From Actinoplanes campanulatus (lineage in GTDB: Bacteria; Actinomycetota; Actinomycetes; Mycobacteriales; Micromonosporaceae): DNA of 64,000 bases. A program made the translations under genes and the position numbers. Below are positions 17,064-28,300 of the stretch, in pieces; the first letter of the stretch is position 1, and each line of letters opens with the position of its first letter. The stretch spans positions 62,001 through 126,000 of the forward strand of contig NZ_BMPW01000003.1 of the NCBI RefSeq assembly GCF_014647795.1. Reading direction: 5' to 3'. Under the pieces are notes generated by a model. The model saw nothing but the letters and a program-made list of their open reading frames with translations. It was not told the origin of the DNA and made no database searches.

Positions 17064-19397
17064 TCAGGCGCGGACCGGATCGGCGGCCATCAGCGCGGCG
17101 TAGTCGTCGGCGGGCACCGGCCGGGACATGAAGAAGCCCTGCCCGTACCGGTAGCCCATGTCCCGCAGCCGGTTCAGCTGCTCCTGGTTCTCGATGCCCT
17201 CGGCGACCGCCTTGAGCTGGAGGTGCTCGGCGAGCTGGGCGACCGCGGCGGCGACCGCGAGCCGGCCCCGGTCGGCGCCCTCGGCGATGCCGTCGACGAA
17301 CGACTTGTCCAGTTTCAGCACGTCGACCGGGAAGGCGCGCAGCAGGCTGAGCGACGACTGGCCGGTGCCGAAGTCGTCGAGAGCCAGGGGTACGCCCATC
17401 TCGTGCAGTGCCCGGAGGGTCTCCCGCACCTGCCAGCCGTCGACCACCGACGACTCGGTGACCTCGATGATCAGGTTGCGCGGGCGGAGACCGGTCTCGC
17501 TGAGCACGGCCGCGACCTCGTCGACGAAGCCGACCTCGCGAAGCTGGCGGACCGCCACGTTGACGTTGACGGACTCGACCGTGCGGTCCCCGTAGGTGGC
17601 GTGCCAGCGGGCGAGCTGTGCGCACGCCTCCCGCAGCACCCAGGCGCCGAGCGGCACGATCAGGCCGGTCCGTTCGGCGACCGGGATGAAGTCGGCGGGC
17701 GAGACGAAGCCGCGTTCCGGGTGCTGCCAGCGCACCAGCGCCTCGGCGCCGTGCAGGCGGCCGGTGACCAGGTCGTAGATGGGCTGGTAGAGCAGCCGGA
17801 GCTCGCCGCGGGCGATGCCGGCGCGCAGTTCGCCGGCGAGCATGGCGTGGTTGACCATGTCCTGCCGCATCCGCGGCTCGAACCGGGCCCAGGACGCCTT
17901 GCCGGCCTCCTTGGCGGCGTACATCGCGATGTCGGCGTTGCGCAGCACCTCGTCGGCGGTCGCGCCGGTCTCGGCGATCGCGATGCCGGCGCTGGCGTGC
18001 ACCAGCAGGTGCTGCTCGCCGACGGTGAACGGGTCGGCGAGGGCCTGGAGGGCGCGCCCGGCGGCGGCCTCGGCGGCGGCCGGGTCGTCGGTGGGCAGCA
18101 GCACGGCGAACTCGTCACCGCCGAGCCGGACCGGCATCTCGCCGGCCGTGCACTGGGCGCGCAGCCGCTGCGCCACCTGGAACAGCAGCTGGTCACCGGC
18201 GGCCGGGCCGAGCGTGTCGTTGATCATCTTGAAGTCGTCGACGTCGATCAGCAGCGCGGCGGCCGGCTGGTCGTCCTCGATGCGTTCGGCGAGCGCCACC
18301 GTGAACCGGGCCCGGTTGGGCAGGCCGGTCAGGTTGTCGCTGAGCGCGAGGCGCTCCAGCTCGTCCTGCTGACGGCGGATGCCGCGCAGCGCGAGGGTGT
18401 TCTCCCGCAGGCTGAGAAGCTGGCGGGCGACGACGCATCCGGCGATCAGGAGCGCGCCGATGATCACGGTGCGCTGCCGGCCGCTCATGTCCTGGGCGCT
18501 GACGCTGATCACCAGGCCGGCCGTGGCGGCGACCGCGGCGAACGGGAGCAGGTTGAACAGCGACCGGTTCGAGGCCGGCACGGGCTGCCCGGCCGGCTGG
18601 TCGAGGGCCCGCCGCTGGAGGTAGGCGCTGACGGCGAGGGCCGCGCCGACGATCGGCAGGACGAGCACCGACAACGCCATCCGGGACCGGTCGTCCCCGG
18701 CGATCATCAGGATGGTGGTGACCACGCAGGCGACCGGGGCGGCGGTGAGGACCCGCAGCGCGGTGCCGTCGACGGCGGTGTCCGGGGCGGCGGCGGCCTT
18801 GCCGACGATCACCAGCAACAGCACCCCGCCGACGCCGACGACCGCGGCCACCAGCCGGGCGGCCAGCGAGGTGCCCTCGGGGGCCAGGTCGAACACGACG
18901 TACCAGAAGATGAGGGCGCTCGCGACGGCCACCGTCAAACCGTCGAGCACGGCGCGGAGCAGGGCGACCGGGGTCTTCTGGCGGCCGGGCAGGGCCAGGA
19001 AGGTGAACATCAGGAGACCGAGGCCGGCCAGCGTCGGGACGGCGACCTGCAGGGACATGCCGGTGTCGTTGTTGGCCCGGAGCATGGCGACCAGCGCGGC
19101 GACCAGCAGGAAGACACCGACCAGCGTCATCCGCCGCCAGAACCGGTGTACCGGCCGCGGCAGCCGGACCCGGGCGATCCGCAGGCAGGCGTACGCGCCG
19201 GCGGCCATCGCGATCGGGCCGCCGACGTAGCCGAAAAACAGCTCGTCGTCACCGCGGACGAGCAGCCACGCGAGGACGACGAGGATCGCCCCGGCGGAGA
19301 CGAACACGGGCGCCAGCCCTCCGGGCCGTGGCCGGGCGACGCCGCCGGCGTTCTCGGGTTCGCTCATCGGAGATCTCGGCTCCTGCCCGGTAGGCAT
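17064..19397 (-). CDS. GGDEF-EAL tandem cyclic-di-GMP protein with membrane domain
   Basis: The N-terminal roughly 340 residues contain about nine hydrophobic segments. A GGDEF domain follows (SDNLTGLPNRARF, IDVDDFKMINDTLG, VRLGGDEFAVLLP), then an EAL domain with GAEALVRWQHP, the EVTES glutamate motif, DDFGTGQSSLS, LKLDKSFV and VAEGIENQEQ. All main EAL phosphodiesterase residues are visible and the GGDEF signature is intact, although its RxxD inhibitory site is absent. The protein could therefore make or degrade cyclic-di-GMP. An internal ATG at 19367 is a possible alternative start; neither has an ideally spaced ribosome-binding site. Confidence 0.9.
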   Translation of the reverse strand: MPTGQEPRSPMSEPENAGGVARPRPGGLAPVFVSAGAILVVLAWLLVRGDDELFFGYVGGPIAMAAGAYACLRIARVRLPRPVHRFWRRMTLVGVFLLVAALVAMLRANNDTGMSLQVAVPTLAGLGLLMFTFLALPGRQKTPVALLRAVLDGLTVAVASALIFWYVVFDLAPEGTSLAARLVAAVVGVGGVLLLVIVGKAAAAPDTAVDGTALRVLTAAPVACVVTTILMIAGDDRSRMALSVLVLPIVGAALAVSAYLQRRALDQPAGQPVPASNRSLFNLLPFAAVAATAGLVISVSAQDMSGRQRTVIIGALLIAGCVVARQLLSLRENTLALRGIRRQQDELERLALSDNLTGLPNRARFTVALAERIEDDQPAAALLIDVDDFKMINDTLGPAAGDQLLFQVAQRLRAQCTAGEMPVRLGGDEFAVLLPTDDPAAAEAAAGRALQALADPFTVGEQHLLVHASAGIAIAETGATADEVLRNADIAMYAAKEAGKASWARFEPRMRQDMVNHAMLAGELRAGIARGELRLLYQPIYDLVTGRLHGAEALVRWQHPERGFVSPADFIPVAERTGLIVPLGAWVLREACAQLARWHATYGDRTVESVNVNVAVRQLREVGFVDEVAAVLSETGLRPRNLIIEVTESSVVDGWQVRETLRALHEMGVPLALDDFGTGQSSLSLLRAFPVDVLKLDKSFVDGIAEGADRGRLAVAAAVAQLAEHLQLKAVAEGIENQEQLNRLRDMGYRYGQGFFMSRPVPADDYAALMAADPVRA

Positions 19398-19446
19398 CTC
19401 CTTGCGGTCTACCAGTCGGCGCGGAAGCCCCGAATCTGAGTGGATT

Positions 19447-21087
<1,641 letters not shown>

Positions 21088-21181
21088 GGCGGCTCCCTCG
21101 AGGACGGATCTGGGCGCTGCCACGGATCGTATCGACACGCCCTGCTTGAACCTTTCCCCACGCCGATCCGAACTACCTCAT

Positions 21182-22915
21182 GTGACCCGGGTCTTACTGT
21201 TCCTGCTCGTCCTGCTGACCGGCACCCTCGCGCTGCCCGCCTCGCCAGCCGCCGCGCACGCCGCGCCGGTCGGGGCGAGCCCGGCGCCGGGCAGCCTGAA
21301 CAACGCGGCGCCCACCGAGGTCACCGTCACCTTCAGCGAGCCGGTCACCCCGGTCGAGGGCCGGGTGCAGGTGATCGCCCCGGACGGTGAGCGGATCTCC
21401 GGCCGGGTCACCGTCGAGGGCGCGGTGGTGCGGATCCCGATCCGCAAGGCGGAACACCCGCTCGGCACGTACCTGATCAGCTTCCGGGTCATCTCCGCGG
21501 ACAGCCATCCGGTCGGCGGCGCGATCACCTTCTCGGTCGGCGCGCCTTCGGCACGGCCCGAGGCGCCGGTGGAGTCGGCCGGGGCGCATCCGTCGGTCAC
21601 CGCCGCGATTCCGATCTTCAAAACGATGGGGTACGGGGGGATCACGCTGATCGCCGGGCCCGCGCTGTTCCTGGCGTTCCTGTGGCCGCGGACCCGGTCC
21701 CGGCGCGGGGCGCTGCTGGCGATCCGGATCGGCCTGGGGCTCACCGCGGTGGCGACCGCCGGCGCGCTCGGCACCCAGGCGCAGCAGAGTTCCGGGGCCG
21801 CGCTGTGGCAGGTCACCGCCACCGAACTGGGTGAGGTGGGGACCAGCCGGTTCGGGTTGCTGCTGCTGGCACGGCTCGCGATCGTGGGCGCTCTCGCCGT
21901 ACTCCTGCCTCCTCTCCTGCGGAAACCACTACGGACCGTGACCGCGCCGCGGACCGTGCCCCAGCCGGTCCTGGTCGGCGCCGGAGCGCCCGCGCCCGAA
22001 CCGGCGCCCGCGCCGAGGCCGCAGCCGCGGGTCACATCGCGGAAGGTGCGGGCGTATGCCGTGCTCGGGCTGTCCGCGGCCGGTCTCGCGACGTGGCCGC
22101 TGACCGGGCACGCCATCGCCGCACCGCTACCCGCGGTGACCGTGAGCGCCGGAGTGGTGCACATGGCCGCCATGGCGGTCTGGATCGGCGGGCTGGTCAC
22201 GCTGACCGTCTTCCTGCTGCGCCGGACCGAGCGGCGGGTGCTCGGCGTGATCCTGCCGGTGTGGTCGCGGTGGGCCGCGCTCTCGGTGTTGTGGCTGGTC
22301 CTCGCGGGGGCCGCGCAGTCGGTCATCCAGGTGGGCCGGGTGAGCGCGCTGTGGGAGACCGACTACGGCCGGCTGCTGAGCGCCAAACTCGGCATCCTGG
22401 CCGTGGTGCTGGCGGTCGCGGCCGGCGCCCGCCGCCTGGTGCTGCGCGGCTCGGCCGGAACCGGGCTGCGGCGGCTGGTCGGCGTCGAGGTGGTGGCGAC
22501 CGTGCTGATCCTGGGACTGAGCTCGGTGCTGGTGCAGGTGGACACCGGGCGGATCGCGGCCGCCAAGGACCGGCAGATCACCGGCGCCGGCAAGTCCGAG
22601 ACGCTGACCAGCGACCTGTACGCGGTCCAGTTCAACATCTACCCGGTGGAACTGGGCGAGTACAACACGGTGCACGCGTACCTCTACGCGCCGGACGGCT
22701 CGCCGATGCGGGCCGAGGAGTGGCAGGTCACGGCCCGGCTGCTGGACCCGGCCCTGGAGGCGGTGCCGCAGCCGTTCGCCCCGCTGCCGAACGGGAACCA
22801 GGCTCTCGGGTCGATGTCGTTCCCGCTGCCCGGCACCTACGAGATCACCTTCACCATCCGGGTCAGCGACATCGACCGGGCCAGCGTGAAGACGACCGTG
22901 ACCGTCGGCGGATGA
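21182..22915 (+). CDS. CopC-CopD fusion copper resistance protein
   Basis: The protein starts with a Sec signal peptide ending in AAAHAAPVGASP, so the mature N-terminus would be the histidine that binds Cu(II) in CopC. A CopC beta-sandwich follows (VTVTFSEPVTP, YLISFRVISADSHPVGGAITFSVG), and the DSHPVGG histidine is the expected second ligand. The rest is a membrane domain of about eight helices like CopD, then an extracytoplasmic C-terminal beta-rich segment (TSDLYAVQFNIYPVELGEYNTVHAYLYAP). This CopC-CopD-YcnJ-like architecture is common in actinobacteria and is linked to copper uptake or tolerance. The GTG at 21182 begins the signal peptide. Confidence 0.88.
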   Translation: MTRVLLFLLVLLTGTLALPASPAAAHAAPVGASPAPGSLNNAAPTEVTVTFSEPVTPVEGRVQVIAPDGERISGRVTVEGAVVRIPIRKAEHPLGTYLISFRVISADSHPVGGAITFSVGAPSARPEAPVESAGAHPSVTAAIPIFKTMGYGGITLIAGPALFLAFLWPRTRSRRGALLAIRIGLGLTAVATAGALGTQAQQSSGAALWQVTATELGEVGTSRFGLLLLARLAIVGALAVLLPPLLRKPLRTVTAPRTVPQPVLVGAGAPAPEPAPAPRPQPRVTSRKVRAYAVLGLSAAGLATWPLTGHAIAAPLPAVTVSAGVVHMAAMAVWIGGLVTLTVFLLRRTERRVLGVILPVWSRWAALSVLWLVLAGAAQSVIQVGRVSALWETDYGRLLSAKLGILAVVLAVAAGARRLVLRGSAGTGLRRLVGVEVVATVLILGLSSVLVQVDTGRIAAAKDRQITGAGKSETLTSDLYAVQFNIYPVELGEYNTVHAYLYAPDGSPMRAEEWQVTARLLDPALEAVPQPFAPLPNGNQALGSMSFPLPGTYEITFTIRVSDIDRASVKTTVTVGG

Positions 22916-22939
22916 CCTGGCCCGGCTAATGTTCGGCCC

Positions 22940-23734
22940 GTGCTGATCCTGCTCCCGCCCTCCGAAGGCAAGACCCCGGCCGCGGCCGGTGCGCCGGTCG
23001 ACCCGTCGTCGCTGTGGCTGCCGTCGCTGACCGCCGCCCGGACCCGGGTGCTGAAGAGGCTGGTGGCGCTCTGTGCGCGCGGCAGCGAGCGGTCGATCGC
23101 GGACAGTCTGGCGGTGCTGGGGCTCAGCGCGGGGCAGCGGGACGAGATCGCCCGGAACGCCGCTCTTCTCCAAGCTCCCGCGGGCCCGGCGTCCGAGATC
23201 TACACCGGTGTTCTCTACGAGGCCCTGAATCCGGGCGATCTCTCCGCCGGGGCGCGGACCTGGATCGAGGACTCCGCGGTCGTCTTCTCCGGCCTCTGGG
23301 GCGCGGTCCGCCTCGGCGACCGGATCCCGGCCTACCGCTGCTCGGTCGGCGTCACCCTGCCCACCGTCGGCGGGCTCACCGCGTACTGGAAGAAGGCTCT
23401 GCGCCCGGCCCTGGACCAGGCGGCCGCCGGAACGCCGGTGCTGGACCTGCGCTCCGGCGCGTACGCCGCGATGTGGACCCCGGCGGAGAACGCCGCGGTC
23501 GTCAAGGTGCTGCACGAACGGATCGTCGACGGTGTGGCCAGGCGGTCCGTGGTGTCCCACTTCAACAAGGCCACCAAGGGCCGCCTGGTCCGCGCGCTGG
23601 CCGCCGAGGCGGCCACCCCGGACTCGGTGGACGAGCTGGTCACCGCACTGCGCGACCTGAAGTTCACGGTCGAGGAGCGTCCCGGGCCGGCCGGGCGGGC
23701 CCGTCAGCTCGAGGTGATCGTCACCGAGCTGTAG
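22940..23734 (+). CDS. yaaA: YaaA family peroxide-stress protein
   Basis: The protein begins LILLPPSEGKTPAA and contains ASEIYTGVLYEALN, FSGLWGAVRLGDRIPAYRCS, VLDLRSGAYAAMW and VSHFNKATKGRLVRAL, which together define the UPF0246/YaaA family. In E. coli YaaA limits free iron and DNA damage during peroxide stress. The GTG start lies 24 bp after the CopC-CopD stop, so the two may be cotranscribed, which would fit a joint metal or oxidative stress role (inference). It converges on the FKBP gene with a 10-bp gap. Confidence 0.9.
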   Translation: MLILLPPSEGKTPAAAGAPVDPSSLWLPSLTAARTRVLKRLVALCARGSERSIADSLAVLGLSAGQRDEIARNAALLQAPAGPASEIYTGVLYEALNPGDLSAGARTWIEDSAVVFSGLWGAVRLGDRIPAYRCSVGVTLPTVGGLTAYWKKALRPALDQAAAGTPVLDLRSGAYAAMWTPAENAAVVKVLHERIVDGVARRSVVSHFNKATKGRLVRALAAEAATPDSVDELVTALRDLKFTVEERPGPAGRARQLEVIVTEL

Positions 23735-23744
23735 CTCACCTGGC

Positions 23745-24317
23745 TCATTCGGCCGACACGATGTCCACGACGAACCGCAGGTCGCCCTGCTCCGGGCCGT
23801 AGGCGAGGGCGGCCGGCACGTCCAGCTGGATCCGGCTGCCCACCTTCTGCCCGGGGATGGCCTGGTCCCAGCCCGGGATCAGCTGGCCGACGCCGATCTG
23901 GGCGGAGAACGGCTCGGACACGCCGTTCTTCCACGACGAGTCGATCTGCTCGCCGGTGAGGTAGTTGATCAGCTTGTAGTTGACCGTGATGGTCTGACCG
24001 GCCTTGACCGTCTCACCGGTCCCCGGCACCAGCTCCTTGACGGCCAGCGCGGTCACCGCGCCGGTGCCGGGCTGCACGTCGGGCTCGCTCGTGAGCGCAG
24101 CCGAACCGCCGGCCGCCGCGGTGGAGGTCGCGGTCGTAGGCACGGCCGAGGGCGGCACGGGCGCGGCCGGCTGGGCCGTCGCCGTGGGCTGCGACGCGAC
24201 CGGCGCCTCGCTGCTGCCGTCACGGACCACGAAGAACACCCCTACCAGCACCGCGACGACGAGCGCGCCGCACAGCACACCGGCGATGGCCTGGCTTCGG
24301 CGCTTGTTGTCACTCAT
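23745..24317 (-). CDS. Membrane-anchored FKBP-type peptidyl-prolyl isomerase
   Basis: A short basic N-terminus (MSDNKRRS) and one membrane helix (AGVLCGALVVAVLVGVFFVV) are followed by a Thr/Ala/Pro-rich linker and an FKBP domain of about 110 residues outside the membrane. FKBP signatures are VKAGQTITVNYKL, IDSSWKNG, IPGWDQAIPGQKVGSRIQL and the final FVVDIVSAE. It should catalyse proline isomerisation during folding of exported proteins. The ATG at 24317 is preferred over one two codons upstream; TAGGGG lies about 10 bp away. Confidence 0.9.
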   Translation of the reverse strand: MSDNKRRSQAIAGVLCGALVVAVLVGVFFVVRDGSSEAPVASQPTATAQPAAPVPPSAVPTTATSTAAAGGSAALTSEPDVQPGTGAVTALAVKELVPGTGETVKAGQTITVNYKLINYLTGEQIDSSWKNGVSEPFSAQIGVGQLIPGWDQAIPGQKVGSRIQLDVPAALAYGPEQGDLRFVVDIVSAE

Positions 24318-24509
24318 TCGCAAAACCCCTAGGTGTCGGAGACTCCGGTCACGCTACTCAACGATGTGATCGACACAACGGGGAACCTCCCCCGAATCGC
24401 CGATGGGGATGATCAACCGTAAGGTCCCCTCCCGCCTCCCCCTCTTCACCCCGGCCGTACGGGATGAGATCGTTTAACGCCCCTGTCCCGACGCCGCCCT
24501 GGAGGATCC

Positions 24510-25280
24510 TTGCCTCTGCTCGATCCCGGAGCGCGGCGGGAGTACCTCGAACCGGCCGCGGTGATCCTGGCCGGTGTCCTCGCCGTCGTGGCGTTCGGGC
24601 TGTTCATGCACGCCGGCGCGAACAGCGGCGGGCAGCCGGATGAACCGGATCCGATCGCCGTGCCCACGACGACCGCCGACCAGATCCCGATCCCGCTGCC
24701 CAGCGCGAGCCTGCCGCCGTCGGCGGTGCCGGTCGACGCGATCTCCATCGAGCGGGTCCCGGTCGCCGAAACCGTCGACCTGGCCGCCGAAGGCACGATC
24801 GACTGGGTGCACTGGGGCGAACAGGGCCGGTTCTCGCTGGAACGCGACGCCGGCGGCGAGTTCGCCATCCTGGAGGGCACGCCCACCGCGCCCCGGATCC
24901 GGCACGCCTCCAGCCCGCAGCGGTTCACCTGGCGCGGCGGCGAGCCGATGGCCAAGAGCTCCGGCGTGACCAGCGGAATCAACACCTGCGGCGCCGGCAA
25001 CGGCTTCACCGTCACGGCGCCGGCCGGGACCGGCCGCAACGTCCTGACCGTGTACGTCGGGGCGATCCGCGCCCGCGGCGACATCCGCATCAAACTGTCC
25101 ACCGGCGGCGAGCCGGTCACCGACATCCTCGAGAATCGAGAGCCGACGATGACGACCGCTGCCTATGTCATCTCCTATCAAGCCTCCGGAACTGGCAAGA
25201 TCTCGGTCGAGTGGATCACCGGCGCAACCTTCGACGACAAGTGCGGCGGAGTGTCCCTGCAGGCCGCAACACTGAGCTGA
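24510..25280 (+). CDS. Single-pass membrane protein with extracellular beta-sandwich domain
   Basis: A TTG start follows GGAGGA. One membrane helix (AAVILAGVLAVVAFGLFMHAG) precedes a Pro/Thr/Ser linker and a domain of about 170 residues. The domain reads TIDWVHWGEQGRFSLER, INTCGAGNGFTVTAPAGTGR, LTVYVGAIRARGDIRIKLSTG, YVISYQASGTGKISVEWI and GGVSLQAATLS. I recognise this order from beta-sandwich, possibly carbohydrate-binding, domains of bacterial secreted proteins, but I cannot name a function. Two cysteines could form a disulfide. The gene ends 36 bp before the MMPL transporter, so it could be its accessory protein, as small MmpS proteins are for MmpL in mycobacteria; there is no clear MmpS similarity. 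Confidence 0.65.
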   Translation: MPLLDPGARREYLEPAAVILAGVLAVVAFGLFMHAGANSGGQPDEPDPIAVPTTTADQIPIPLPSASLPPSAVPVDAISIERVPVAETVDLAAEGTIDWVHWGEQGRFSLERDAGGEFAILEGTPTAPRIRHASSPQRFTWRGGEPMAKSSGVTSGINTCGAGNGFTVTAPAGTGRNVLTVYVGAIRARGDIRIKLSTGGEPVTDILENREPTMTTAAYVISYQASGTGKISVEWITGATFDDKCGGVSLQAATLS

Positions 25281-25316
25281 CCTGCGGAAACTCTCTACAT
25301 CCGAAAGGGGAACCCT

Positions 25317-28300
25317 GTGTTCGCGGGCTGGGGATCGCGGGTCGCCCGCCTCCGTTGGCCGGTGCTGATCGTCGCGCTCGTCGCGGTGCTCGGCGCGGGC
25401 GTGTGGGGCTTCGGCGTGTTCGGTCAGCTCACCGAGGGCGGGTACAACGACCCGAGCAGTGAGTCGGCCCGCGCCGCCGAGGTGGTCGCCACCACCACGA
25501 AGGGCCAGAGCGGCGACGTCATCGCCATCTACACGCCGGACCAGGGCACGATCGACGACCCCGCGCTCAGCAAACGGATCAAGGATCGGCTCGCCGCGCT
25601 GCCGAAGTCGGCCGTCACCGCGCAGACGTCGTACTGGGACCAGCCGGACCCGGCCTTCGCCGCCGAGGACAAGTCCAGTGGCGTCGCGGTGGTCAGCCTG
25701 GTCGGCTCCGACGATGCCGCGAAGATGGATTCGTACGCCGAGATCGAGGACTCCTTCGCGGTGCCCGGGGCGCACGTCCAGCTCGGCGGCGGCATCCCGC
25801 TCGGGCACGCCTCGTCCGAGCGCTCGACCGAGGACCTGGCCTTCGCCGAGCTGGTGTCGCTGCCCATCGTCCTCGTGCTGCTGCTGGTCATCTTCGGCTC
25901 GCTGGTCGCCGCCTCGCTGCCGGTGCTGGTCGGCGGATGCGCGGTCCTCGGCTCGCTGGGCGTGCTGCACCTGATCGCGCTCAACCACGAGGTCAACTCG
26001 TTCGCCGTCAACGTGGCCAGCCTCCTCGGTCTGGGCATGGCGATCGACTACGGGCTGTTCATGGTCGGCCGGTTCCGTGAGGAGCAGGCCGACCACCCCA
26101 CCGCCGAGGCCGTCCGCCGGACCGTGGCCACCGCCGGCCGTACCGTGGTGTTCTCCGCCACCCTGCTGATGACCGCCCTCGCCGGGCTGCTGCTGTTCCC
26201 GCAGGGCTTCCTCAAGAGCCTCGCGTACGGCGGGCTCGCCGCCGTCTTCCTCGCCATGCTGCTGTCGCTCACCCTGCTGCCGGCGCTGCTCGCCGTCCTC
26301 GGGCCGCGCGTCGACTACCTCCCGGTACGCCTTCCGTTCGCGGCCCGCACCGGCACCGGCGGCTGGCAACGGCTCGCCGCATGGGTGCTGCGCCGGCCGG
26401 TGCTCGTCGCCGTACCCATCCTGATCGCCCTTCTGGTCCTGGCGTGGCCGATCGCGGACGCCCGCTTCGGCGAGAACGACGAGCGGCAGCTGCCCGCCGG
26501 GGACCCGTCCCGGGTCGCGGTGGAGACGCTCAAGGCCGACTATCCGCAGTTCAGCGCGGACGGCGTACAGATCGTGGTGCGATCGGCGAACGGTGCGAAG
26601 CCGGACGTCGAGGCCTTCACCGACGCGGCCGGAAAGGTCGCCGGCGTCACCGAGGTGACCGCGACCGGCGGCAACGGCGAGGACGTCGTGGTGCTCACCG
26701 CCGACCTCGACGGCACCGACTCGTTCAGCACCGAGGCCCGGCAGGCCGTCGAGGACCTGCGCGCCCTCCCCGCACCGGCCGGCGCCGAGACACTCGTCGG
26801 TGGCGTCACCGCCCGCAACGTCGACAGCCTCGACGCCATCGCGGACGAGCTGCCGGTCATGATCGCCCTGCTGGTCGGCGCGACGCTGGTGCTGATGTTC
26901 CTGGCCTTCGGCTCGATCCTGCTGCCGATCAAGGCCGTCGTGATGAGCGCGCTCAGCCTCACCGCCACGTTCGGCGTCCTCGTGTGGATCTTCCAGGAGG
27001 GGCACGGGGCGTCCCTGCTCGACGTCACGCCGACCTCGCTGGAAGCCGGCATCGTCGTACTGATGGCCGCCGTCGTGTTCGGCCTCTCCACCGACTACGA
27101 GGTGTTCCTGCTCTCCCGGATGGTCGAGGCCCGGCTGCGCGGCGCCACCACCGACGAGGCGGTCACCCTCGGCCTCACCCGGACCGGCCGGGTGATCAGC
27201 GCGGCCGCCCTGCTGCTCATCGTCGTCACCGGCGCGTTCTCGCTGTCGTCGATCAGCACCATGCGCTTCATCGGCGTCGGCATGATCATCGCCCTGGTGC
27301 TGGACGCCACCGTCGTCCGGGTGCTGCTCGTGCCGTCCGTGCTCGCCCTGCTCGGCGACGCCTCGTGGTGGGCGCCGGGACCGCTGCGGCGTCTCCAGGA
27401 ACGGGCCGGGCTCGCCGAATACGCGGGCGAGGAGGAACCTACCGGGCGTCACGCGTACCGGCCGCCGGCCCTCGACGGCACGGTGGTCAGCCGGGCGTTG
27501 CCGGCCGCGCCCGCGCAGGCGGCGCTGCCCGCTGCCGCCTCCCCCGAGGGCATGGTCCTCGACTACGAGGCGTTCCTCGAATACATCTCCGAGAAGGAGA
27601 ACGGGACCGCGCCCTTCGACTTCCCGCTGCCGGGCTCGACGACCGTCGCCCTTTCCACCATCACCGGTACGCCCAGCGAATCGTCCCCGGACGCGGACCC
27701 GTCCGCCCCGCCCGCCGACGGTCCGGCAGCCGGCACCCCGTCGTCGGACGGCACCGCGGTCGACGACCCCACTCCGTCCGACGGCACTGTGGCCGATGAC
27801 GCCCTTCCGTCCGACGGCATGGTGGCCGATGACGCCGTTTCGCCCGACGGCACTGTGGTCGACGACGCCGTTTCGCCCGACGGCATTGTGGTCGATGACG
27901 CCGTTTCGCCCGACGGCGCTGTGGTCGACGACGCCGTTTCGGCCGGTGATGCCTTTTTGTCCGCTGACGCCTCGGCCGCCGACGCCCTCGCGTTCGACGG
28001 CGCCGCAGTCGGCGGGGGCCCTTCCTCCGGCGGCCCTGTGGTCGAAGGCGCCCACTCGCTCGGCGGCCCCAGGGTCGACGATGCCCTTTCGTCCGACGGC
28101 GCCGCGGTAGACGCCTTCTCGTTCGACGACCCCGCGGTCGACGACCTCTCACCCGAAGACCCCACGGTCGGCGACGCACCTTTGCCCGGCGACGCCTCCT
28201 TGCCTGGTGGCGCCTTCTCGTCCGCCGATGCCTCCGCGCCTGGCGACGCCTTCTCGTCCGCCGACGCCTCGGTCGAGGATGCACTCTCGCTCGGCGACCC

